Source of the DNA: Haladaptatus halobius
GTDB lineage: Archaea > Halobacteriota > Halobacteria > Halobacteriales > Haladaptataceae
Length of the DNA: 64,000 nt
Reading direction: 5' to 3'
Assembly: GCF_020618475.1 (NCBI RefSeq)
Contig: NZ_CP085336.1
Span: 1,116,001 to 1,180,000, forward strand
Positions 17,346 through 26,553 of this stretch are shown here, one piece after another; the first letter of the stretch is position 1; every line of letters begins with the position of its first letter. A model generated the notes under the pieces. It worked only from the letters and a program-made list of their open reading frames with translations, did not search any database and was not told where the DNA came from. The position numbers were made by a program, and so were the translations under genes.

Positions 17346-17573
17346 CTATCCTCCGTTCGACTCCTCTTCGAGGTCGAGAGACGCGCGGTACTCCTCGCTA
17401 GTCCGGTAATCGTACGCTGCGACGGCGATGAGAACGACGCCGAACAGTGATAGCCAGAGGAAGGTTAGTTCCGACGCGTACGCCGTCAGCGCGAGGCCGA
17501 GCAGGACGCCGCAGTTTCCGGCTAGCATCAGAATCTGCCAACGAGACGCTCCTGAGAACTGTTGATGGGACAT
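17346..17573 (-). CDS. 75-residue two-helix membrane protein
   Basis: Seen: ATG at 17573, W-Q-I-L-M-L-A-G-N-C-G-V-L-L-G-L-A-L-T-A (helix 1), F-L-W-L-S-L-F-G-V-V-L-I-A-V-A-A (helix 2), then an acidic cytoplasm-like tail E-E-Y-R-A-S-L-D-L-E-E-E. The upstream 37 codons of the open frame are basic and excluded. Convergent with GtrA, with 42 bases between. Function unknown. Confidence 0.55.
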   Translation of the reverse strand: MSHQQFSGASRWQILMLAGNCGVLLGLALTAYASELTFLWLSLFGVVLIAVAAYDYRTSEEYRASLDLEEESNGG

Positions 17574-17668
17574 ACGTGTCTGGTTTCGTGGCACTCGCCG
17601 TCGAATCTCCATGAGTGTACCGAGTCTCCGACGCTCGCGCCGCTCACAAAGCGCGTCGTCGGGCCGGT

Positions 17669-18436
17669 TCAGCGCGCCGTCCACCCGCCGTCCACGGTCA
17701 GATAGCTCCCCGTGACGAACGAGGCCGCGTCGCTGGCGAGAAAGAGCGCGGGGCCGGCGATCTCTTCGGGGTCGGCGAACCGATCGAGCGGCGTTCGGTC
17801 GAGGATGGACTGGCGCAACCGGTCGTTCGCTTCGAGGTCGTCCGTCAGTTCAGTGCTGACGTAGCCGGGTGCGACGGCGTTCACGCGAACGTCAGGGGCC
17901 CAATCGAGCGCCATGCTCCGCGTGAGTCCCACGAGTCCGTGCTTCGACGCGACGTAAGGATGCTGACGGGGGAGTCCGACGAGACCTCCGACGCTGGCGA
18001 CGTTGATGACGCTCCCACCGGAGTCGTGTAGATGCTCGGCGGCGCGTTTCGCGGTGAGAAACGCGCCCCGGAGATTGACCTCCGCCGTCTCGTCGAACGC
18101 GTCGGTGTCGACCACTTCAGGACGACCGAGCGCTGCCTCCGGGTTGATACCTGCATTGTTGACGACCACGTCGACGCCGCCGAGTTCCGCCTCGGTTCGC
18201 TCGAAGAGGGCGTCGATATCGTCCTCGTCAGCGACGTCGACCGGACACGAGAGCGAGTCAACACCTCGATTGCGAATATCGGTAACGGCGGCATCGACAG
18301 CGTCCTCGCTCCGAGAAGTCGGGACGACGTCGGCCCCCGCGTCCGCGAACGCTCGTGCGACGGCTCGACCGATACCGCGCGTCCCGCCCGTAACGACCGC
18401 GACGCGACCGTCGAGTTCGAATATATCATGTGACAT
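17669..18436 (-). CDS. SDR family oxidoreductase (FabG-like)
   Basis: A 255-residue classical short-chain dehydrogenase/reductase. Seen: cofactor motif T-G-G-T-R-G-I-G near residue 16, N-N-A-G near residue 92, the catalytic S (I-N-V-A-S-V-G-G) and Y-V-A-S-K, and the end V-T-G-S-Y-L-T-V-D-G-G-W typical of FabG-like 3-oxoacyl reductases. NAD(P)-dependent oxidation or reduction of a hydroxy/ketoacyl substrate is likely. It follows the thioesterase gene by 11 bases on the same strand, so both probably form an operon at the left edge of the CoA-catabolism island. Confidence 0.85.
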   Translation of the reverse strand: MSHDIFELDGRVAVVTGGTRGIGRAVARAFADAGADVVPTSRSEDAVDAAVTDIRNRGVDSLSCPVDVADEDDIDALFERTEAELGGVDVVVNNAGINPEAALGRPEVVDTDAFDETAEVNLRGAFLTAKRAAEHLHDSGGSVINVASVGGLVGLPRQHPYVASKHGLVGLTRSMALDWAPDVRVNAVAPGYVSTELTDDLEANDRLRQSILDRTPLDRFADPEEIAGPALFLASDAASFVTGSYLTVDGGWTAR

Positions 18437-18447
18437 CGTCGAATCGT

Positions 18448-18873
18448 TCAGTGAAAGAGCCGATAGGAACTGCGGCCGACGACCGCCTCCGTCCGCTCCC
18501 CGTCGGCGTCGGTCGTTCGGACGATAACCTCCACGACGCCCATCGAATTTCCGGCCCGGACGACGGTCGCCTCCGCGAGGAGGTCGTCGTTCGCGGGCCG
18601 GAGGTACGAGACGTTGAGGTCGGTCGTCGCCAATCGAGCGTTCGCGGGGTCGTCGAAGGTCGTCCGGAGGACGAACCCGCTCGCGGTGTCGACAAGCGTC
18701 GCGGCGATGCCGCCGTGGATGGTCTTCGGACTCCCAATGGGATTGAGGAGCTTCTCGTCGTACGGAATCCGCATCTCGAGGTAACCTTCCTCGACGGTCT
18801 CGACGCGGAGGTCAAGCCACGAGAGGTAGCCGTGGGCGTCGATGAACGACTGGAACGACTCCGGTTCGGTCAC
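18448..18873 (-). CDS. PaaI-type hotdog thioesterase
   Basis: A 141-residue single hotdog domain. Seen: N-P-I-G-S-P-K-T-I-H-G-G-I-A-A-T-L-V-D-T-A-S-G, the PaaI signature (H-G-G with the following Asp as catalytic acid), then N-V-S-Y-L-R-P and a closing beta strand. These enzymes hydrolyse aromatic or medium-chain acyl-CoAs that stall in a degradation pathway. Start GTG at 18873. It precedes the SDR gene by 11 bases. Confidence 0.85.
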   Translation of the reverse strand: MTEPESFQSFIDAHGYLSWLDLRVETVEEGYLEMRIPYDEKLLNPIGSPKTIHGGIAATLVDTASGFVLRTTFDDPANARLATTDLNVSYLRPANDDLLAEATVVRAGNSMGVVEVIVRTTDADGERTEAVVGRSSYRLFH

Positions 18874-19065
18874 GGCGACCCCTCCCGACGGTGGCGGTTG
18901 CGACGCCGCCGCTCCGGATGGATGCTCGTCATCTCGTTCGTAATCATGCGGCTGCCACGGTAAATCTTCGCCTTGCGGACAACGATGGAAAGATAGGGAA
19001 CCAAATATTGAACGATGGTGTTTCTAGTGGCGAACTTTTATTCCTTCGTACGGTAATGATGGTGT

Positions 19066-19082
19066 ATGCTATCTCATAGCAT
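19066..19082. promoter_or_regulatory. Perfect inverted repeat before the enoyl-CoA hydratase gene
   Basis: ATGCTAT and ATAGCAT form perfect 7-base arms around CTC, ending three bases before the GTG start at 19086. A TATA-like CTTTTATT lies at 19035-19042, so the repeat would sit at or just after the transcription start, the position of a repressor site. TGCTAT also occurs near the starts at 22164/22297 and 23199. Confidence 0.4.
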
Positions 19083-19085
19083 GGG

Positions 19086-19889
19086 GTGGTCGCGTTGACC
19101 GACGCCGCCACCCTCGACGTCACCGACGAGGTCGCTACCCTCACGCTGAACCGACCGGACGCCCGGAACGCCCTCACTCAAGACGTTTCCGCCGCCCTCC
19201 GAGACCATCTCGCAGAGATCGAGTGTCGTGAGGATATCCGATGCGTCGTCGTCGCCGGCCAAGGCAGCGCGTTCTCCGCGGGCGGCGACATCGAGCGGAT
19301 GCGCGAGCGCCTCGAAAGCGACGAGTCACTGGACGACGCCGTCGCCACGCTCGAACGCACCACGAGCGAGACGATGTCCCGGGTTGTCGACTGTCCGTAT
19401 CCGACGGTGGCGAAGGTGGACGGCCCGGCGGTCGGTGCGGGCGCGAATCTCGCCATCGCTTGCGACATCCAACTCGCCAGTTCGTCGGCGAGCATCGGTT
19501 TCGTCTTCCGGCAAGTCGGCCTCACCGTCGACGCGGGCACCTCGTATCTGCTCCCGCGAATCGTCGGCGAAAACGTCGCCAAGGAACTCGTTTATACCGG
19601 CGAGGTGTGCGACGCGGAGCGCGCCGCCGAACTCGGCCTTTTCAACCACGTCTACCCGGACGACGAGTTCGACGAGCGCGTGGACGCGCTCGTCGAACGA
19701 ATCGCGGACGGGCCGACCGTCGCGTTTCGACACGCGAAACGCCTCATCCAAGACGGCTTCGACAAGCCGCTCGACCGCGCGATGGTGGACGAGGCGACCG
19801 CGCAGGGCGTCGTCTTCGAGACGGCCGACCACGCCGAGGGCGTCGAGGCCTTCCTCGAAGGCCGAACCCCCGACTTCGAGGGACGATAG
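19086..19889 (+). CDS. Enoyl-CoA hydratase/isomerase family protein
   Basis: A 267-residue crotonase-fold enzyme. Seen: V-A-T-L-T-L-N-R-P-D-A-R-N-A-L near residue 17, oxyanion-hole loops F-S-A-G-G-D-I near residue 60 and G-P-A-V-G-A-G-A-N-L-A near residue 117, and F-R-Q-V-G-L-T-V-D-A-G with an acidic residue in the expected catalytic area. It hydrates or isomerises enoyl-CoA in beta-oxidation. Start taken as GTG at 19086; TTG at 19095 is possible. Preceded by an inverted repeat. Confidence 0.85.
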   Translation: MVALTDAATLDVTDEVATLTLNRPDARNALTQDVSAALRDHLAEIECREDIRCVVVAGQGSAFSAGGDIERMRERLESDESLDDAVATLERTTSETMSRVVDCPYPTVAKVDGPAVGAGANLAIACDIQLASSSASIGFVFRQVGLTVDAGTSYLLPRIVGENVAKELVYTGEVCDAERAAELGLFNHVYPDDEFDERVDALVERIADGPTVAFRHAKRLIQDGFDKPLDRAMVDEATAQGVVFETADHAEGVEAFLEGRTPDFEGR

Positions 19890-19930
19890 TCGGTTCGACC
19901 GAGCGACGAACCGACGCCGACTCGGCGAGT

Positions 19931-20617
19931 TCAGTCGTCGACGCCGACGACCGCGAGCACGCCGCGGGGGTCGTCCACGACGTACTCGACCGCCGACCCG
20001 TCCTCCGCGCCGTGACTCACGGGATGGATACCGTGCCTGGCAGCGCCCGCCATATCGTGTTCGTACCGATCCCCGACCATCACCGTCCCCTCGGCGGGAA
20101 TCGGACTCTTCTCCAGCGCCGCCTCGAACATCGCCAGGTCGGGTTTCGTCCGCCCCACGGCTTCCGAGGTCGTCACGTCGTCCACGTGCTCGCGTACCTC
20201 GAGATGTTCAAGGATGAACTCACCCTCGTCGGCGTCCGCGTCGCTCACGATTCCCTGATAGACTCCCGCGTCGGCGAGCCGTGCGGTTACTTCCCGCGCA
20301 CCCGGATTCGGCCGGAGGTGTTCCCGAACCGTCGCGCGAAACAGCGGGAACCACTCGTCTTCGGGAACGTCCCGAGCGAGAACCTCGTCCACGGCCAAAC
20401 CGTACGCCGTGCGAGCCGACCGGAACTCGGTTCCGTCGCGTTCCCGGAAGTGCCGACCGACGACGTTCCGCCAAACGTCGAGCGATTCGTCGGCGGTGGC
20501 GTCGATATCGTTTTCGGCAAGGAGTCGTTCGACGAACGCCGCGTGCGCCTCCCGAACGGACGACACGTCGAGCAGGACGCCCCCGACGTCCCAGAAGACG
20601 GCGTCGTAGTCGGTCAT
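19931..20617 (-). CDS. HAD family hydrolase
   Basis: A 228-residue haloacid-dehalogenase-superfamily protein. Seen: motif I as F-W-D-V-G-G-V-L-L (nucleophile Asp at residue 10; the second position is Gly instead of the usual Asp acid/base in D-x-D, as in some HAD-IA members), motif II in V-S-D-A-D-A, Lys in R-T-K-P-D and motif III V-M-V-G-D-R-Y-E-H-D. Phosphatase or dehalogenase; substrate not predictable. ATGA overlap with the acyl-CoA ligase indicates co-translation, perhaps for removal of a phosphorylated or damaged metabolite. Confidence 0.8.
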   Translation of the reverse strand: MTDYDAVFWDVGGVLLDVSSVREAHAAFVERLLAENDIDATADESLDVWRNVVGRHFRERDGTEFRSARTAYGLAVDEVLARDVPEDEWFPLFRATVREHLRPNPGAREVTARLADAGVYQGIVSDADADEGEFILEHLEVREHVDDVTTSEAVGRTKPDLAMFEAALEKSPIPAEGTVMVGDRYEHDMAGAARHGIHPVSHGAEDGSAVEYVVDDPRGVLAVVGVDD

Positions 20618-22164
20618 TCGTCGGCCTCGCGCTCCACGAGTTTGAATTTCTGAACCTTCCCGCTCGCGGTTCGGGGGAGTTCGTCGACGAAGGCGACCTC
20701 CCGCGGGTGCTTGTACTCCGCGAGGTTTGACAAGCAGAACTCCCGCACCTCGTCCGCGGTCAGGTCGCTCCCGGGCGCGCGGACGACGAACGCCTTCACT
20801 GTCTCATTCCGGCGCTCGTCGGGGATACCGACCACGCCGGCGTCGGCGACGTCCGGATGTTCGAACAGCAACTCCTCGACCTCGCTCGGATAGACGTTGT
20901 AGCCCGCGGTGTTTATCATGTGCTTTTTCCGGTCGACGATCTCGTAGTAGTTGTCGTCGTCCCGGCGCGCGACGTCGCCGGTTCGGAAGTAGCCGTCGTC
21001 GGTGAACGCCGCGTCCGTGGCGTCCGGTCGGTCGTGGTATCCTTTCATCACCTGCGGGCCGCGTACGAGGAGTTCGCCGGTCTCGCCGAGCCGAACTTCC
21101 TCGCCAGTATCGTCGACTATCTTGCAGTCGGTCATCCGGAGCGGCTGGCCGATGGAACCGTGTTTCGCGCCGAACGTCGAGCCGACGCCCGTGTGCGTCG
21201 CCGCAGTCGTCTCGGTCAACCCGTACCCTTCGGTCATCTCGACCCCGGCGGTCTCCTCGAAGGCTCGCTGGACGGCCACCGGCATCTTCGCGCCGCCCTC
21301 GTTCACGGTGTCGAGGCTCGACAGGTCGCGGTCGCCGAACGAGTCGGCGTTCACCATATCCACGAACATCGCGGCGACACCAATGAAGCTCGTTATCTCG
21401 CGTTCCGCTATCGTCCGCATCACCGCGTCGGCGTCCCAGTCGGCGGGATTCCGGAGATGAACCGTCCCGCCCCGTACCAGCGCCTGCCACGTCGAGTGGA
21501 CGAAGCCGGTGATGTGATAGAGCGGGAGAACCGCGAGTTCGCGCTGCTCGTCGGGCGACCGCTCGGTGAACTGGAATCCGGAGTACGCCTGCGCGCGAAG
21601 GTTTCCGTGCGTGACGAGGACGCCCTTCGGCCGACCGGTCGTTCCGGACGTGTACGGCTGCATCGCTGTGTCGTCGGCGTCGCGTTCGACGAACACGGGC
21701 TCGCCCGTCACGTCCTCGAATGCGACGGCGTCGCCGGTCTCACCGACGGTGACGACGGTGGGGTCGCGGTTCGTCTCCGCGCAGGCGTCCGCGAGATGGT
21801 CGACCAGCGCCGGGTGCGTGACGGCGATTCGAGCGTCCGCGTCTTTGAGTTGGTGTGTCAGCTCCCGCGTCTTGTACTGCGGGTTGACCGGCGAGACGAC
21901 GACGCCCGCCCGTAACGCACCGAGGATGGTGACGACGTACTCGGGGCAGTTCGGGAGGTAGAGGAGGAGGCGGTCGCCGGGTTCGAAACCGCGCTCGCGG
22001 AGCCCCCCCGCGAAGGCGGCCGCCCGCTCGCCGATATCCGCGTAGGAGAGTTCGCGGTCGTTCATCTCGACGGCGACTCGGTTGCCGCGGCGGTCGGCGG
22101 TCGCTTCGAAGAGGCGGGCGGCGTTCCCCGCCGGAACGGAGCGGAGCGCTGCTGGTACGTCCAT
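20614..22164 (-). CDS. Acyl-CoA synthetase (AMP-forming ligase)
   Basis: A 516-residue ANL-superfamily ligase. Seen: P-loop Y-T-S-G-T-T-G-R-P-K-G at residues 171-181, A5-type motif G-Y-G-L-T-E, Y-F-R-T-G-D, and the hinge D-R-K-K-H-M-I with the catalytic Lys in R-T-A-S-G-K-V-Q-K at the C-terminus. It activates a carboxylic acid to its CoA thioester with ATP. Length and motifs fit medium/long-chain fatty acid or aromatic-acid ligases. Divergent from an SDR across a short intergenic region with a shared promoter motif; supplies CoA esters to the surrounding beta-oxidation genes. Confidence 0.88.
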   Translation of the reverse strand: MDVPAALRSVPAGNAARLFEATADRRGNRVAVEMNDRELSYADIGERAAAFAGGLRERGFEPGDRLLLYLPNCPEYVVTILGALRAGVVVSPVNPQYKTRELTHQLKDADARIAVTHPALVDHLADACAETNRDPTVVTVGETGDAVAFEDVTGEPVFVERDADDTAMQPYTSGTTGRPKGVLVTHGNLRAQAYSGFQFTERSPDEQRELAVLPLYHITGFVHSTWQALVRGGTVHLRNPADWDADAVMRTIAEREITSFIGVAAMFVDMVNADSFGDRDLSSLDTVNEGGAKMPVAVQRAFEETAGVEMTEGYGLTETTAATHTGVGSTFGAKHGSIGQPLRMTDCKIVDDTGEEVRLGETGELLVRGPQVMKGYHDRPDATDAAFTDDGYFRTGDVARRDDDNYYEIVDRKKHMINTAGYNVYPSEVEELLFEHPDVADAGVVGIPDERRNETVKAFVVRAPGSDLTADEVREFCLSNLAEYKHPREVAFVDELPRTASGKVQKFKLVEREADE

Positions 22165-22213
22165 ACACTATGTGCTATGGTATCATACATTATCTTAACG
22201 GAGGTTGGTCGAG

Positions 22214-22235
22214 TACGAGTATTTATTAACGATAA
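22214..22235. promoter_or_regulatory. Shared promoter/operator motif, contiguous version
   Basis: TACGAGTATTTAT is followed directly by TAACGATAA. The same two blocks occur at 35337-35368 with exactly ten bases inserted between them. Both sites lie between divergent catabolic genes, and the first block ends about 70 bases before the plus-strand start in each case. TATTTAT can serve as an archaeal TATA box. Confidence 0.45.
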
Positions 22236-22296
22236 CGAGAAACAAGGGACGCGAGTTAACGATGCTAATAGAGTGTGCGAACAGGGGGCTGTCGCG

Positions 22297-23070
22297 ATGA
22301 ACGACCGATTCACCATCGACGGGCAAACCGCCATCGTCACCGGGGCGTCGAGCGGCATCGGGCGCGAAATCGCCGAACAGTTCGCGCGCGAGGGCGCGGA
22401 CGTCGTCGTCTGCTCGCGCGAACAGGAGAACGTCGACCCGGTGGCCGAGACGATAAACGATGAGCGCGGCGGAACCGCCCTCGCGGTCGAGTGCGACGTG
22501 ACCGACCGCGACGCGGTCGAGGCGCTGGTTGAGGCGACGGTCGACAAGTACGGGAGCGTCGACTGTCTCGTAAACAACGCGGGCGCTAGCTTCATGGCGG
22601 CGTTCGAGGACATCAGTCCGAACGGCTGGCGAACCATCGTGGATATCAACCTCACCGGCACGTACCACTGTACGCAGGTCGCCGGTGAACACATGCGTGA
22701 GGGCGACGGCGGCACCGTCATCAATCTGGCGAGCGTCGCCGGACAGCGCGGTTCGCCGCTCATGAGCCACTACGGCGCGGCGAAAGCCGCTGTCATCAAC
22801 CTCACGACGACGCTCGCCTACGAGTGGGCAGGCGACGACGTGCGAGTGAACGCTATCGCACCCGGGTTCGTCGCTACGCCGGGCGTCGAGTCCCAGATGG
22901 GCGTCTCCGCCGAGAACCTCGACCGCGACGAAGTCGAACGCCGCATCGGCACGTCGGACGAGATCGCTGACGTGGCGCAGTTCCTCGCCAGCCCCGCGAG
23001 TTCGTACCTCGTCGGCGAGACCATCACCGCCCAAGGCGTTCCACGCATCGACGAATCGCCGGATGTGTAG
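22297..23070 (+). CDS. SDR family oxidoreductase
   Basis: A 257-residue classical SDR. Seen: T-G-A-S-S-G-I-G near residue 15, N-N-A-G near residue 93, I-N-L-A-S-V-A-G and Y-G-A-A-K (catalytic Ser, Tyr, Lys), and A-P-G-F-V-A-T. Probably a 3-hydroxyacyl-CoA or secondary-alcohol dehydrogenase; the substrate cannot be read from sequence. The ATG at 22297 is used, because the frame upstream to 22177 crosses the promoter region. Divergent from the acyl-CoA ligase. Confidence 0.85.
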   Translation: MNDRFTIDGQTAIVTGASSGIGREIAEQFAREGADVVVCSREQENVDPVAETINDERGGTALAVECDVTDRDAVEALVEATVDKYGSVDCLVNNAGASFMAAFEDISPNGWRTIVDINLTGTYHCTQVAGEHMREGDGGTVINLASVAGQRGSPLMSHYGAAKAAVINLTTTLAYEWAGDDVRVNAIAPGFVATPGVESQMGVSAENLDRDEVERRIGTSDEIADVAQFLASPASSYLVGETITAQGVPRIDESPDV

Positions 23071-23198
23071 GCGAAAGTACGGCCCCTCTCCGCTTTTCGA
23101 ACGCTGACGACGCGCGAACGTCGGTCGTCTTCGCCGTCAGGACGGGTGCTACCAACCCGCATATTTATGATGTATCTCTGCTATAGGCAACACAGACG

Positions 23199-24536
23199 AT
23201 GGTTAACGATAGTAACCAAGGCGTCGGGAAACCGACCCAGAATAAGAGGAACAGCCCTGTCAAGCAAACAACGAAAACTTCGAGGCTGTTTTCTCGTCGG
23301 TCGGTGCTGAAAACCGCAGGTGTCTCGGGAACGGTTGGTCTCGCCGGGTGCCTCGGAAGCGGGAGTGGCGGCCCCTCGGGAACCGTCAAGGTCGGCGTGC
23401 TCGCACCCGAACCGACGAAAAATCCCATCGGCGCGTCCATCGCAAACGGCGCGAGGCTAGCCGCCAAACAGCTCACAGACGATGGCGGCGTTCTCGGCGA
23501 AGACGTGGAAGTAATCGTCAAGGACACCCACGAAGACCCTTCGACGGGGAAATCCAAGTACCAGAACCTCACCGTCGGGGAGAGCGTCGATTTCACGACC
23601 GGCGTGTTCACCAGCGAGGTGCTGTTGAACCTCATGGATTCCATCGCCCAACAAAAGACCGTTCACATGGGTTCGGGCGCGGCCACGCCGGAGGCGAGCA
23701 AGCGGGTCGCCGAGAACTACGATAAGTACAAGTACTTCTTCCGAACCGGTCCGGTGAACTCCCACTTCCTCGGCGTCAACATGGTCGACTTCGCGAAGTC
23801 GCAGTTCGACAAGATGGGCTGGAAGTCCGTCGCCGTCCTCGCCGAGGATTACGCCTGGACGAAGCCGGTGACAAAGGTGCTAGGGAAACAACTCTCCAGT
23901 ACCGGCGTCGACGTTCCCCTCAACAAGCGGTACGCGAGCGGAACGAAGGACTTCTCGCCCATCTACGACGACATCGAGAGCGCGAACGCGGATGCCGCCT
24001 ACGTCGTCATGGCCCACACCGGGACGGCCGCGGTCGTCCAATGGGCGAAACAACAGCGCAAGTTCGAGTTCGGCGGCATCCACGTCCCGATGCAGTTCCC
24101 GTCATACTACGGCTCGGTGAGCGGCGCCTGTCGGTACGCGCTCACGCAGAACTCCGCGACCCCAACCTCGAAGGTCACGAAGAAGACCGTCCCGTTCGCA
24201 AAGAGTCACAAGAAAGAGTACGACAAGTATCCCGTTTACACCGGCTACATCACGTTCGACGCCGTCAAGCAGTACGCGGCCGCCGTCAAGAGCGCCGACT
24301 CGCGGAAGGCCGACGACGTCATCCCCAAGCTCGAATCGTCGACGTACACGGGCACGACGGGCACGCTGAGATACTACGGGAAGGACAAGGAGTACCCGCA
24401 CGACGTGGTCTACGGAAAAGACGCCGCGTGGCCGATGTGGCTCCAGTGGCAGGAAAAGGACGGGAGCGGCGTCCAGAAACCCATCTGGCCATCGGATATC
24501 GCCACGGGGTCGTACAAGAAGCCGCCATGGGTGTGA
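23199..24536 (+). CDS. Liv-type ABC transporter substrate-binding lipoprotein
   Basis: A 445-residue periplasmic-binding-protein homologue (LivK/Peripla_BP_6 type). Seen: a long polar N-terminus, Tat motif S-R-R-S-V-L-K at residues 32-38, lipobox L-A-G-C with Cys 51, then a two-lobe binding fold (V-K-V-G-V-L-A-P, G-A-R-L-A-A-K-Q-L). Exported folded by Tat and lipid-anchored outside the cell. First gene of a five-gene importer operon; the next gene starts 10 bases later. In this catabolic setting the ligand could be a branched, aromatic or dicarboxylic acid rather than leucine (inference). Confidence 0.88.
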   Translation: MVNDSNQGVGKPTQNKRNSPVKQTTKTSRLFSRRSVLKTAGVSGTVGLAGCLGSGSGGPSGTVKVGVLAPEPTKNPIGASIANGARLAAKQLTDDGGVLGEDVEVIVKDTHEDPSTGKSKYQNLTVGESVDFTTGVFTSEVLLNLMDSIAQQKTVHMGSGAATPEASKRVAENYDKYKYFFRTGPVNSHFLGVNMVDFAKSQFDKMGWKSVAVLAEDYAWTKPVTKVLGKQLSSTGVDVPLNKRYASGTKDFSPIYDDIESANADAAYVVMAHTGTAAVVQWAKQQRKFEFGGIHVPMQFPSYYGSVSGACRYALTQNSATPTSKVTKKTVPFAKSHKKEYDKYPVYTGYITFDAVKQYAAAVKSADSRKADDVIPKLESSTYTGTTGTLRYYGKDKEYPHDVVYGKDAAWPMWLQWQEKDGSGVQKPIWPSDIATGSYKKPPWV

Positions 24537-24545
24537 GACACTGCT

Positions 24546-25406
24546 ATGGCAGGGATTCTCAACACCGTCGTCAACGCGGTGCTCATCAGCGCGTTGTACG
24601 CGCTGGTCGCCATCGGATTCACGCTCATATTCGGCGTCGGCGGCGTTCTCAATCTCAGCCACGGCGCGAACATCACCGTCGGCGCGTTCACAGCGTACTT
24701 CGTCACGAGGGTGATCGAACTCAACGTCTGGGTAGGGATGGTCGCCGCGCTCGTCGTCCCGGCCCTGTTCGCGGCGGCACTGTACCTCGTGATGATACGC
24801 CGTGTGAAGGACAACCCGATCACCGTGATGATACTCACGCTCGTCGTCGCCATCGTCGTCGAGGAGGTGGTGAAGATACTCGTCGGTACCCAACCGCAGG
24901 CCATCCCGTCGCTGTTCGCGGGGCACCTCGCAATCGCGGGCGGTGTCCAGTCGAACCGCGTGCTCGCGTTCGCGCTCTCGTGGGTCGTCATCGGCGTCCT
25001 CTTCGCCACCGTGAACTACTCCCGAACCGGCAAGGCGATTCTGGCGACCAGTATGTCCACGCGCGGTGCGGCGCTCGTCGGTATCGAGACCGACAGGATG
25101 TACCTCTACACGTGGATGATTGCCGGCGCGCTCGCCGGACTCGCGGGCGTCTTCCTCGGGTCGATACAGACCGCCGACTGGGCGATGGGGCGGGAACCCC
25201 TCGTGCTCTCCTTTTCCATCGTCGTCCTGGGCGGCATCGGCTCCATCCGGGGCAGCCTCGTCGGCGCGTACATCATCGGCTTCCTCGAAGTGTTCACGGT
25301 TTCGTACGTGGATTCGAGTCTGAGCGGGCTGGCGTCGCTGGTCGTCCTCGTCGTCATCCTGCTCGTGAAACCGGAAGGGCTGTTCGGACGGGAGTTGGAG
25401 GAATGA
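24546..25406 (+). CDS. Liv-type ABC transporter permease (LivH-like)
   Basis: A 286-residue permease with about eight hydrophobic helices. Seen: A-L-Y-A-L-V-A-I-G-F-T-L-I-F-G-V at the start, L-N-L-S-H-G-A-N-I near residue 36, and the cytoplasmic coupling region R-G-A-A-L-V-G-I-E-T plus G-G-I-G-S-I-R-G-S-L-V-G-A. These are LivH features. Pairs with the LivM-like permease that starts five bases after its stop. Confidence 0.88.
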   Translation: MAGILNTVVNAVLISALYALVAIGFTLIFGVGGVLNLSHGANITVGAFTAYFVTRVIELNVWVGMVAALVVPALFAAALYLVMIRRVKDNPITVMILTLVVAIVVEEVVKILVGTQPQAIPSLFAGHLAIAGGVQSNRVLAFALSWVVIGVLFATVNYSRTGKAILATSMSTRGAALVGIETDRMYLYTWMIAGALAGLAGVFLGSIQTADWAMGREPLVLSFSIVVLGGIGSIRGSLVGAYIIGFLEVFTVSYVDSSLSGLASLVVLVVILLVKPEGLFGRELEE

Positions 25407-25410
25407 TTCG

Positions 25411-26553
25411 ATGAGCGAAGACGTCGACCCGTGGAACCCTCGTTCCGTCGTCTCGCTCGCGCCGCGGTACAAACTCGGACTGGCGGGGCTCGTCGTTCTC
25501 GCGCTCGCGCCGCTCCTGCTCCCGGCCGTCCTCGGTCGCGGTCGTGGCATCCTTGCCGTCGTCACGCTCACCGTCGCGCTCTTTTTCGCCATGTTCGCGA
25601 TGAGCTGGGACGCCGTCTCCGGCTACACGGGCCAGATCAGCTTCGGCCACGCGCTGTTCTTCGCGGTGGGCGGCTACGGCTCCGCGCTGTTAAACCTCGA
25701 ACTCGGCGTTCCGCCGGTCGCGGCGATACTTCTCGGAACGGTAGCCGCGGCGCTCGCGGGCGTTCTCATCGGCGTTCCGGCGCTCCGTCTCGAAGGACCG
25801 TACCTCTCGCTCATCACGCTCGTCGCACCCCTCATTCTGCTCCAACTGTTCATCGTGTTCAGCGACACGTTCGGCGGGGAACTCGGGCTTCCGAGTCCCG
25901 ACCCGCTCGTCCCGGTGTCGGGCTTCACGGCGCAGACGATGACGGACTACTACGTCGCGTTCGCGCTGTTCGTCGCCATCCTTGGCGTCTTGCTCGCGGT
26001 GACGCGCTCGGACGCCGGGTCGGTCTTCACGGCCATCCGGGAGGACGAGGAGGCGGTCGCGGCCGCGGGCATCAACCCGGCGAAATTCAAGATATTCGCG
26101 TTCGTGCTCTCCGCAGCGGTCGGCGGTCTCGCGGGCGCGGTCTTCGTGCACACGGTCGGCAAACCCCAACCCAGCCAACTGCTCGTGATGTCCGTCAGCA
26201 TTGAGGTCATCATCGCCACCATCGTCGGCGGGATGGGAACCATCACGGGTGCGGCGGTCGGCGGCCTGTTCTTCAGCCTCTTCCGGGAGTGGCTCTCGGA
26301 CGTGAGCGCGACCGTTCCGATTTTGAACGTTCAGGTCGCCTCCCTCGACCTCCTGTTGTTCTCACTCGTCACGCTCGCGCTCCTGTTTTTCCTGCCCGGC
26401 GGACTCCTCCGCTGGGGCATCGAACGGGGTCGGAGCGTCGTCGTGGAGAACCCGGAACCGGTCGCCGACGGCGGCCGGACGCCGGTAGAGCGGGTTCTCG
26501 ACGCCTACCGAGAGACGGTCGACCGAATCGGAGGTGACGACCGTGAGCGGTGA
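25411..26553 (+). CDS. Liv-type ABC transporter permease (LivM-like)
   Basis: A 380-residue permease. Seen: A-M-S-W-D-A-V-S-G-Y-T-G-Q-I-S-F-G-H-A-L near residue 65, the LivM signature, the coupling helix R-E-D-E-E-A-V-A-A-A-G-I-N, and G-G-M-G-T-I-T-G-A-A-V-G-G. A soluble C-terminal tail of about 50 residues, longer than usual, follows the last helix. Its 3' end overlaps the ATPase gene by up to 20 bases. Confidence 0.88.
   Translation: MSEDVDPWNPRSVVSLAPRYKLGLAGLVVLALAPLLLPAVLGRGRGILAVVTLTVALFFAMFAMSWDAVSGYTGQISFGHALFFAVGGYGSALLNLELGVPPVAAILLGTVAAALAGVLIGVPALRLEGPYLSLITLVAPLILLQLFIVFSDTFGGELGLPSPDPLVPVSGFTAQTMTDYYVAFALFVAILGVLLAVTRSDAGSVFTAIREDEEAVAAAGINPAKFKIFAFVLSAAVGGLAGAVFVHTVGKPQPSQLLVMSVSIEVIIATIVGGMGTITGAAVGGLFFSLFREWLSDVSATVPILNVQVASLDLLLFSLVTLALLFFLPGGLLRWGIERGRSVVVENPEPVADGGRTPVERVLDAYRETVDRIGGDDRER

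Noticed and set aside
24102..25592. 496-codon minus-strand frame
   Set aside because: Antisense to two clear Liv genes; Arg/Asp-rich without any domain.
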